A stretch of 26,941 nt of DNA from a virus. Position 1 is the first letter of the stretch; every line of letters begins with the position of its first letter. Both the position numbers and the translations under genes were made by a program. The stretch covers positions 1 to 26,941 of IMG/VR virus record IMGVR_UViG_3300025112_000150; one strand, 5' to 3'. The notes below the pieces were generated by a model that saw only the letters and a list, made by a program, of their open reading frames with translations, had not been told where the DNA came from and made no database searches. Below, piece after piece: positions 5,601 to 12,500 of the stretch.

Positions 5601-8354
5601 TAAAACAGTACCGTTCTCTCTAGCTTCTTCTAGTTCTTCATCTTCCCAATCATTTATCATTTTTTCTTTTTTTAATCTTTTGTGTTCCTTAAGTTTGTCT
5701 TTTCTAGACATGAAAGGATTCATTTGATTCTCAAAGTCCATTTCTGGCTTACGATTACGTTTGAAATCATCGACAGTATCGATTGCGAACTGAGCAACAG
5801 ACGTTTTCTCTTTTTCTGTTAAAGCATTAACATCTTTAACTGTTGCAACTACGACTCCAGCCCTCTCGTCAACATCTATGTTTGTAATAGCTGTTTTAAG
5901 ACCGCTGTCATTAATCTGCTCGTCTGCAAATTTATGAGTTGCTTTTACAAAAGCCTTTTTGTCTTTTATGTCTGCCACAATTTCGTTAATAGAAGCTTTG
6001 ATCTGGTAAAGACCGTCTTCTTCTCTACCAAGTTCGTTGATAGCTGAATCAAACTGTGCTGTTTTGGATACAACTTCATCAACTGAAGGTCCGTTAGCAA
6101 GTTTGATTTTAGCAGATTCTTCAGCCTGCTTTAAACCTTTTTCGCTAGAAAGAACATGCTTAGATCCTTCGATAAGATCGTCAGCACTAATGTCTTTAAG
6201 GTTGCTACTCATGCTTGCGATTAAAGCGTCAACTGCATTTGGAGTCTCTACGCTTGACGATGCAAGCTTCGAGAAGTAGTTGTATTTACTCTTTTCTGCC
6301 GCAATAGCTTCTTTTTTATTAGGCATTGCGTTTACTAAAATAAGCATCGCTGCTTTATTGATGTTTTTAGGATCATTGATGAAAGCTGCTGCCTTCATAA
6401 CTTCAACAGGAGTTTTATTGTAGAAAGCGATTGTGTCAGAAACAGAATCCATAGCTAATTTAACAACCTTTGTTGGATCAAACGCATATGCCCAACGAGC
6501 AAGGTCGCCATCCTGCTTAGGAAGCTGCTTTTCGGTGATAACATCCCAATCTACATATCTGTGATGAGATAGGAAATCGCCCATTTGTTTTTCTGTTACG
6601 ATGTCATCTTGACTCTTGCTAAGTTCAGAACCGATTAAACGACTCATTTCGGTCCATTGCTTTTCAGTTATAACTTCTGGATAGTCGCCCCAACGAGCAA
6701 CATAATCAGCAGTAACGCTATTGAATTGTTTTTCAGTAATAACTTCATAAGATCCAGTACGTTCTTGTGGGCTAGGCAGTTTACCTGTCAAACCAGCATC
6801 TTTGTGTTTATTAGGATCATTAAGTTGCTTTTCGGTAGTAACATCTAGGTTTTCGTTCCATTGCTGCCCCGCCCCTTTATCCTTTTCAGGCAGTTGCTTC
6901 TCAGTGATGACATCTGTAGAATGTGCTTCAGCAGTCTTTTCAATATCAACATTATTTTGACTGTCTTTGTTGGTGTCGGCCATATTTAACTCCTTATTTG
7001 ATAACATATCATGAGATATTCTTGTAAGATTTTTACTTAGTTTATTAAACTTCTCTATTAATATTTGAGAATGTTTTAAAAAGTCCTCTTTTTTTCTTGA
7101 TAATTTTGGAACAGTTACAGTCCCAAGACCACTCATATCAGATTGTTGCGTTCCAACAGGTTGAGTCGGAGCCGCTGGTTGAAGAGGTTCAGCACCAGGA
7201 AGTGGCTGTTGTTCAGCACCTAACTCTTCAGATCCTTCTTTTGGAAGCTCTATACTTTCCGCTCCAGTTAACTGCGGAGAAGGAAGCTGTCCATAGCCCA
7301 TTTCTGTAAGTTCATCAGAAATATTTTGCATTTCAGCTAATGTTTTTACTAAATCACTAACATATTCCATTGAAACATACTTTTTTTGAGCCATTAATGA
7401 TTTAGCTACTTTTTCAACAATATCCATAGCAGTGACAAGCTCATCTAACTCTTGCTTGCCAGCAACTTTTTGCATTTGCCCATCTATAGAACAAACTCCA
7501 GAATTGCAACCCTGAGCTTCAGCCATTTTAATAACTCTATTTTTAAGTGAAGCAACCTTCTGTTCCATACCAGTCTTATTGAATATTTCTTGAACTAAAC
7601 AATCATGACAAGCAGGATTTACTACAAATGAATCTTCGATAAATTTGATACCAAAGTTATGCTCATATATCTGAGCTTCTTTATATTCATTAGTTTGACT
7701 ATCTTTTGATGTAGATCCGCAGATAGGACATGTGTCTTCGTGTCCTTCTATCTTTATAGGACTATCGTGATATGAACATTTTTGTTTACCGCTAAATTTC
7801 TTATTCTTTCTATGTTTTACGCAATCGCAATATTCGTCAGCTACAGATGCACAGTTGTGACAAATGCTGCAAATGGAAGATGTTACGGAACAACCCATAG
7901 AAGTTCCAGTTACGATTTCTTGCTCAACGCCTCTAGCTAGAGAGGGCCATGCAACTCTATCAACTCTTGCGATAGTATATATGCCACCTTTTGTTCTATC
8001 GTACCAAGCATGAACAATAATACCTCTTGCTTTTTCAATATCATCATTTTGGTGATTGCAGAAGACAGGAACGCCAACGAAAGAAGGTGTTGCTTTAATT
8101 AGTTCGCCTTCAGAGAAAGCATCTCCATTATCATTAACTTCATCTTTTTTAATAGCAAATATTTTTACAAATAAATGTTCTGGGTGTTTTCCAATTGCAG
8201 ATTCAATATCAAAACCACCTAAATCAGATTCTCTATTTTTCATAATAGAAGCGGTTTTAACACGTTTCATATTATATTCAGTCCAATCAGGTCTGTTGAG
8301 AGGATCTACTTTTTGGATAGTTAAATTGCTTGTTGCTGTTTTTTTAAAAGCCAT
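2634..8354 (-). CDS. Giant prohead protease-scaffold polyprotein, 1906 aa
   Basis: Residues 1-260 look like a prohead maturation serine protease. A probable catalytic His lies in FCNH (H101), a probable Ser in GTSMGCS (S152), and a strand FGIKFIEDSFVVNPA follows at 234-248. Extra Cys pairs (C162/165/168, C176/178, C209/212, C249/252) suggest zinc knuckles inserted in the protease. Then come a Pro-rich linker (355-410), a helical stretch, six (V/I)xTEKQ repeats (482-611), helical scaffold-like regions, a zinc ribbon at C995/998/1012/1015, a Cys-rich helical region (1230-1310), a very acidic belt (1319-1458), a CPHCG knuckle at 1466, IGGE/IGNE repeats (1597-1761) and a helical C-terminus. Typical proteases of this class are about 200 aa, so most of this protein is probably scaffold that is later cut out. 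The RBS is AAGGAC. An internal start at M458 is described separately. The protease call is good; the rest is inference. Confidence 0.82.
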   Translation of the reverse strand: MAFKKTATSNLTIQKVDPLNRPDWTEYNMKRVKTASIMKNRESDLGGFDIESAIGKHPEHLFVKIFAIKKDEVNDNGDAFSEGELIKATPSFVGVPVFCNHQNDDIEKARGIIVHAWYDRTKGGIYTIARVDRVAWPSLARGVEQEIVTGTSMGCSVTSSICSICHNCASVADEYCDCVKHRKNKKFSGKQKCSYHDSPIKIEGHEDTCPICGSTSKDSQTNEYKEAQIYEHNFGIKFIEDSFVVNPACHDCLVQEIFNKTGMEQKVASLKNRVIKMAEAQGCNSGVCSIDGQMQKVAGKQELDELVTAMDIVEKVAKSLMAQKKYVSMEYVSDLVKTLAEMQNISDELTEMGYGQLPSPQLTGAESIELPKEGSEELGAEQQPLPGAEPLQPAAPTQPVGTQQSDMSGLGTVTVPKLSRKKEDFLKHSQILIEKFNKLSKNLTRISHDMLSNKELNMADTNKDSQNNVDIEKTAEAHSTDVITEKQLPEKDKGAGQQWNENLDVTTEKQLNDPNKHKDAGLTGKLPSPQERTGSYEVITEKQFNSVTADYVARWGDYPEVITEKQWTEMSRLIGSELSKSQDDIVTEKQMGDFLSHHRYVDWDVITEKQLPKQDGDLARWAYAFDPTKVVKLAMDSVSDTIAFYNKTPVEVMKAAAFINDPKNINKAAMLILVNAMPNKKEAIAAEKSKYNYFSKLASSSVETPNAVDALIASMSSNLKDISADDLIEGSKHVLSSEKGLKQAEESAKIKLANGPSVDEVVSKTAQFDSAINELGREEDGLYQIKASINEIVADIKDKKAFVKATHKFADEQINDSGLKTAITNIDVDERAGVVVATVKDVNALTEKEKTSVAQFAIDTVDDFKRNRKPEMDFENQMNPFMSRKDKLKEHKRLKKEKMINDWEDEELEEARENGTVLASRQERRKTLVKEAQMLGGEMGGQGGAAQGPGAGATLPNAGGDPMNQPPMESFEESDLGDDLGGTEDLMPKPPGSVCPVCTSQDVDIIKGAGKCNNCQSEFEYKVSINVTRWADVLGDSQDDGAEKESPIEGEGFELPEPGAMEEPVAETAGMPAMANTDFAAMARITKEAATKISEAGIELGSVSPFTGTTQTVKLANGERKCMDTGLAYKVSYAINKNKPEVIYAQWEWNPTALDFECDDCSRKKDMFIKALASSDVTEAGFDALTPKEKGNVILAMKKSGLTKTASTATSVIGTYKQALGPVKDFPEEICKERIARRYGLDAVALSGPYEGELLCDAICKALKKADVYSNYLAIKVADIWCDKSGTEECIEDYVREGFQLKQASTICQTMKAKYAKFDDIVSDEIGDIVTEDEDFDGPEDDFDGGGEFEGDFDPFGGEEGGESTVTIELPIEIAEQVAEAVEVAVGGESDIDGIDEGIEIDVEIEGPEGIEGADDLVEDATDEIVDDVTDGVIDDEIVDEIDDEEAIEDEIIEGEEKDMASGEGCPHCGETKPMEMGTDNAEAPAPVEDNVAPVQDELKNCENNRGTEEQVENIQDRHYKEGDPRMAETDEDIVKESTQMSKGHINKTNEINMDLSGVLAVLNKSADNIGLQNAQDTAKGYSGKSTIGDESSFTADKPSAPTGTATMGAEPADLQKLDNASAPTKDDRIGGEKDDPALKPELDNKATGGEEGAGNSKAASTKDRVHALADTLVKNADEKKVKREQVQDDEDVKPYSGDSFIGNEKESIGDIPEAKTTPDGIPEDNDFIGNEQESIGDKPDPVKDTPDIPTKDDRIGGEKDNEKIAPEKEDQMTGKTDSGALASSKEDSKVTKEAYALAGRMLQSGLIEVGQLATKVAELSAYKPNQLADLEKGMFVKKGLDASSDGLEGPAVLISETSTEKRAQSEHVDQQTELTKSLQGLFSLDIRNKEADSIPDTELRQKYGR
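3072..3482 (-). repeat. Duplicated TKDDRIGGEKD and FIGNE-ESIGD peptide repeats
   Basis: Two copies of TKDDRIGGEKD (residues 1625-1635 and 1751-1761) flank two copies of FIGNE(K/Q)ESIGD (1701-1711 and 1728-1738) in the C-terminal part of the giant protein. The DNA copies are similar but not identical, which suggests an old internal duplication retained at the protein level. Confidence 0.8.
6522..6914 (-). repeat. Six VITEKQ-type repeats in the protease-scaffold protein
   Basis: The motifs are VITEKQL (482), VTTEKQL (505), VITEKQF (538), VITEKQW (561), IVTEKQM (585) and VITEKQL (605). Spacing is 20-33 residues with unrelated linkers, often containing W, Y or D residues. T-E-K-Q is invariant and always followed by a large hydrophobic residue. 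The DNA of the copies differs at synonymous sites, so the peptide, not the DNA, appears to be what is conserved. Confidence 0.9.
6981..6995 (-). promoter_or_regulatory. Internal Shine-Dalgarno and in-frame ATG (Met458) inside the protease-scaffold gene
   Basis: AAGGAG (6990-6995) stands six bases before an in-frame ATG at 6983 (Met458 of 1906). This is as good as any gene start in the window. It lies after the protease domain and just before the VITEKQ repeats. Initiation here would give a 1449-aa protein without the protease, the same arrangement as lambda C/Nu3. The K-E codon pair AAG-GAG is not the usual AT-rich choice here, which hints at selection. It could still be chance. Confidence 0.5.
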
Positions 8355-8463
8355 TTATGTCCTTTTAAACTGTAGTGTTTTAATGTGTTAATTTAATGAG
8401 TGCATAAAACTCGTAATAGGTTAAGGGTGGTTGTAAGTATTCAGATAATTCAATATAATCGAA

Positions 8464-8571
8464 TTAATCGTTCCACCATCTCATCCAGTGATACCAGTGG
8501 TTGGTAAGCCATTTAGGTTCGTTAATCAGAATCCAACAGACTCCAACTCCTGCGATTATTACAAGTCCCAT
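8464..8571 (-). CDS. Tiny Trp-rich membrane protein, 35 aa
   Basis: This short gene lies between the coiled-coil membrane protein and the giant protease gene. The ATG at 8571 is preceded by GAGGA at a good distance, which separates it from random small frames. The protein has one hydrophobic segment (MGLVIIAGVGVCWILI, residues 1-16) followed by a tail with six Trp in total (W13, W21, W26, W29, W32, W33), including WYHWMRWW. A small single-pass membrane peptide with an aromatic, basic tail fits a holin-like or membrane-associated role, but nothing identifies it further. The 109 bases between it and the giant gene hold no other gene I can support. Confidence 0.6.
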   Translation of the reverse strand: MGLVIIAGVGVCWILINEPKWLTNHWYHWMRWWND

Positions 8572-8599
8572 TTCTATTTCCTCAAAAGTAAAACATAGG

Positions 8600-9034
8600 T
8601 TAATGCGTTGTTTTCATTTTCATACACTCTTTAAGTCTAGCCACTTCTAACAAAATTTCTGATAATTCTGCTCGCATTCTGTTAATTTCTTTAGCGTGTT
8701 GTTCATCTTTGATCATCATAATCTCTTTTAAACCTCTGAACTGTGTTTCTACTTCAATGAATTTTTCGCCTACTTTGGCGATCTCGGCTTGATCACTTCT
8801 TTCTCTTGCGTCATCTGCATTCATTTTAACTTTTAGTTCTTTTATATCATCTCTCATATAGTCTAGATTTTGGTTCATTGGTTTCATCATGGCATAAACG
8901 CCAGCTATGACTAATAGTAGAGAAATTACGCCAGCAAACGCCTTTGTAGAACTCCCCTGAGCTTGCCCGTTTTCACCAGTTTTTCTAGAATTTTCGTTTA
9001 TCGTTACCGTTGAAGGTGTATTTTCTGTACTCAT
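8600..9034 (-). CDS. Single-pass membrane protein with long coiled coil, 144 aa
   Basis: A polar Ser/Thr/Asn-rich N-terminus (1-30) precedes one membrane segment (about 31-50, AFAGVISLLLVIAGVYAMM). A long charged heptad-like region follows (55-140, with DDIKELKVKMNADDARERS and RMRAELSEILLEVARLKECM). The RBS is weak (GAAAG). Its neighbours are the Trp-rich small protein (28 bp downstream) and a hypothetical gene 45 bp upstream. The layout resembles the 122-aa protein beyond the capsid gene. Candidates are a holin or i-spanin-like lysis protein, or an internal head membrane anchor. I cannot tell which. Confidence 0.75.
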   Translation of the reverse strand: MSTENTPSTVTINENSRKTGENGQAQGSSTKAFAGVISLLLVIAGVYAMMKPMNQNLDYMRDDIKELKVKMNADDARERSDQAEIAKVGEKFIEVETQFRGLKEIMMIKDEQHAKEINRMRAELSEILLEVARLKECMKMKTTH

Positions 9035-9079
9035 TTTATTATCTTTCGTTATGTAGGAAAAAATCCTTTAAAATAATTA

Positions 9080-9511
9080 TCAACCTTTTATGTGCCTAGG
9101 GATTTTAACAGGAGCTAGATTACTTTCATTATACTTCTGTTGCCCTTTAGGGAATGGTATTCCCCACATCTCTACCGCGTGACTCAAGGCAGATAAAATA
9201 TTAGTAAAATACTTCCCACTCGGAGCATAAGCTTTCACCTTTTCTTTTTTATATCTTGGAGGAAGCTTTTTAACTCCTGCAAAGAAAGATTTCTGACCAC
9301 TTTTTTGGACTGCTGGACCGACAACGACAAAATAGTCTGCATTTGTTGTATAATCGTGTCCCTCCCATCGATGGTACGAACCGGGTCCAATCTCTTTGTC
9401 AAAACGCTCTTTTAGTGGAGCAGATCTTTCATGGTAAGTTTCATCCCAACGGATGCCCCTATCACGAATTCTTTTTCTACTAGCGAATTTTAAAAGATTG
9501 AATGTTTTCAT
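9080..9511 (-). CDS. Unrecognised basic protein, 143 aa, coupled to the portal gene
   Basis: The start codon overlaps the portal stop codon by four bases (ATGA), so translation is probably coupled. The protein is basic and aromatic, begins MKTFNLLKFASRKR and contains GPGSYHRWEGHDYTTNADYF, a block with KKLPPRYKKEKVKAYAPSGK, and SALSHAVEMWGIPFP. There is no membrane segment and no recognised catalytic motif. The N-terminus resembles the start of two other proteins in the window (see findings). Position directly after the portal suggests a head or neck protein, as an inference only. Confidence 0.75.
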   Translation of the reverse strand: MKTFNLLKFASRKRIRDRGIRWDETYHERSAPLKERFDKEIGPGSYHRWEGHDYTTNADYFVVVGPAVQKSGQKSFFAGVKKLPPRYKKEKVKAYAPSGKYFTNILSALSHAVEMWGIPFPKGQQKYNESNLAPVKIPRHIKG

Positions 9512-12500
9512 GTTCCAATTAAATACATATATCCCAGATTATCATCCAACTCTACCTTTTTGTATATAAGTTTAGCCGGATCGCCTTCTGAAATTTCATT
9601 AGCTATTTTAATCATTTCGCCATCTTCTGCACTTTTCCTTTGTTTAATCGAATCTTTAATGTTTTTTATAACAACATCTCGTACCGCATCAATACGTTCT
9701 TCTATAGCCTCTTCATTAAATCTCAGTATTCTCCAACCAACGTTAGATAGTTTTTGGTCTCTTTGAATATCATGTGCCTTTGAATCAGCTTGATCGTGCC
9801 AAATAGAACCATCTGCTTCTATTCCCATACCTATATTTGGAATAGCAAAGTCTATAACATATGGTTGCTGCTCTCCAGCGACTGGGACTTTATATTGAGC
9901 GAATGTTTTTAGCTCAGGTGGTAAACCTAAATTCATAAGCATTTTATACATTCTACCTTCTAGTTTTGTGAGCTTAAGCATAGGTTGAGGTTGAGGCTCT
10001 TGTTCTTGAGGACCATTCCCTTTGCCTCTTTTTTCAACTTTTAATGGAGGTTCCATGCCGCCTGCTGCTGCTCCCATACCGGGTGCTCCTCCACCCATAG
10101 GCATTCCTCCACCCATATCTCCGCCAGGCATACCGCCAGGCATTCCACCTCCCATGTCCATACCGCCAGGCATTCCACCTCCCATGTCCATACCGCCAGG
10201 CATTCCACCTCCACCCATGCCCATACCGCCAGGCATTCCTCCACCGCCCATCTGACCGCCAGGTCCAACTTGAACAGCTTCTTCTCTCAATCTCTCAATC
10301 TCTTGGTCATAATCTAAATCAAATTCTTCTAACAATGTTTGAGATGAAATTAACTGTTTATCATGGAGTTGTACAAGCATTTGTTTTTGACTAGAAGTAT
10401 CTCTGAGTTGCAGATCGTTCCATTTTATAGTTGGATGGAGATAAACAGTCTCACCGATCTCTTTGCTTTCTTCCTCATCAATGAATCCTTGCATCATTGC
10501 AATAGGAAGGAAAATATGTTGTTCAATCCATTCTGCCAACTGAGCACGCCAACTTTCAAGTCTTCTTATCATAACTTCTACGCCAACTTGAGCAGCAGAA
10601 TTTCCTTGAATTGTTATTTTGTCATTACGTTTAGTAACAAATAATCCATGGGGAACAGTAAAACAATAAACTTTGCCTGAATAGCTTTTTTTTGTAATTT
10701 CTTTACCGTTTTTATCTTCTCTTTTTGTTTCAAGTGTAGGATATTTTCCTTTGAATCCTTTAGATAGCGTTAGAATGTATTGATCATGTTTTGTGATATA
10801 TTCATGACCAGTTTTATTGAAATATTTTTTAGATTTATTTTCTTGTATTTGTTTTACTGTTCTCATCGCAACAGAAGTAGTATATCCACATTTAAACGCT
10901 ATCTCTTCTATGTCTTGAGTCAATTGCTTGCTAGATGTAAGATACTTGTAGTGCCCGTTTTTTCTACCATCATTAGAGAACATATGTGTTCCATCACCCA
11001 AAATAGCGGATTTAAGTATAACCTCTAAACATTCTTTTGATAAATTTTTAACCCAACTAGGAATGCGTTTAGTAGTAGAGCTTCCTCCAAAATTATCCTT
11101 AAAGTAGTTAGCTAAATCTTCATTGTATGTTATAAAATCTTTTTCAGTTTTATGATATTTTTCAAAGCATCTGTTATATAAATCAGACACCTGACTATAA
11201 GCGTTGCCTTTTTTAGTCTGACTTATAGCGAAACTTTTAACTTTCCCTCTATCTTTTTTAGCATATCCTTCTGAAACATAAAATCCAGCAAGTTCACAAA
11301 AATCATATATAGAATATTCTTGTTCTCCTACTTTAACACTTTCTTGATAGTTCCCATCAAAATTTTCTACGCAACCAATTAGTTTTGCTCTGCGTTTTAC
11401 ATCTTTGGCTTCTATAAATCTAAACCCATCTTTTTCACGAGGTTGTACATACATTCTATGGTTCGGCGTAACTAGAATATCTATCTTGTCAGTATTAAAA
11501 TGGACTAGATCTCCTTCATAGTCGAAAACATGTTTTTGACTATAATTGTGATATTCTAATGCTTTTGTATCCGGATTATAACAACCTATTTTGTCTTCAT
11601 TGGTTATTTCATCATATTTTTTAAAACCAGAATCAGTTAATGTTAACGTATCTTCGCTATGACAGTAACTACCCATTTCCCCGTTTAATAATGCTTGGTT
11701 TAACATGAAACCGTCAAGAAGTTCTTTTCCAATATAGTCAAGTTCATTGTTAATATTATGTATCTTGCCGGTATTACCACAAATAGCTACTTTCCCATTT
11801 TTTCTTATAAAAACCCAACTATTAGGGACTTTAACACAATAAACTTGTCCATCATATTCTTCTCTCAAAATGTGTTGTTTTCTTAAATTGAATTTAACAT
11901 TTTTTCGTCTTTCAGAACAATAAATTCTATATATAAGTTTTTGATTAGGATTCTTTTTACTATTATCTTCTGTACTTATAGTTGGCCAGTATCCTATTTT
12001 TAAACAAATCTCGGACCAATTATCAGCTAACTGTTTTGATATTGTAGTGTATCTGTGACGATGGGTTTGCATATCAGTTCTTGATCCACCGTCTCCATCC
12101 ATCATCGCTTTATATATAATTTGTAATTTATTTTTAGGGAGATCTAGTATCCATTTAGGAATTTTTTTATTCCAAGAATGCGAACCAAACTCTTTAGATA
12201 AATATCTAGCTATTTTTACACTATTAATTGTAAAAAGCTCACATCCGTTTCTGCGTTTGTCGCTATATGTAGAGTATGATGGATAAGCGGTAGCTACAGA
12301 GGATTCAATAGAATTAAAAGCTGCGTTTGTTTTACTTTGACTGATTGTGCAAGCTTGAATTTGTTTTTCTTTTTTTAACCCTTTATTCGTTTCTTCTTTG
12401 CTTCCACCTTCTGTAATGTAATACCCGACAAATTCGAGATACTCTTCTAGTGAAAGATGATTTAACGGAGAATCTGCATATGGAAGTTCATCTGGGGTGC

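Noticed and set aside
10022-10255. Plus-strand Pro/Ile-rich frame
   Set aside because: Antisense shadow of the Gly-Met-Pro repeat; no RBS and no independent protein character.
10131-10270. Regular 30-bp repeats, CRISPR-like at first sight
   Set aside because: The units are directly adjacent without spacers, lie in frame and encode a Gly-Met-Pro linker in the portal gene.
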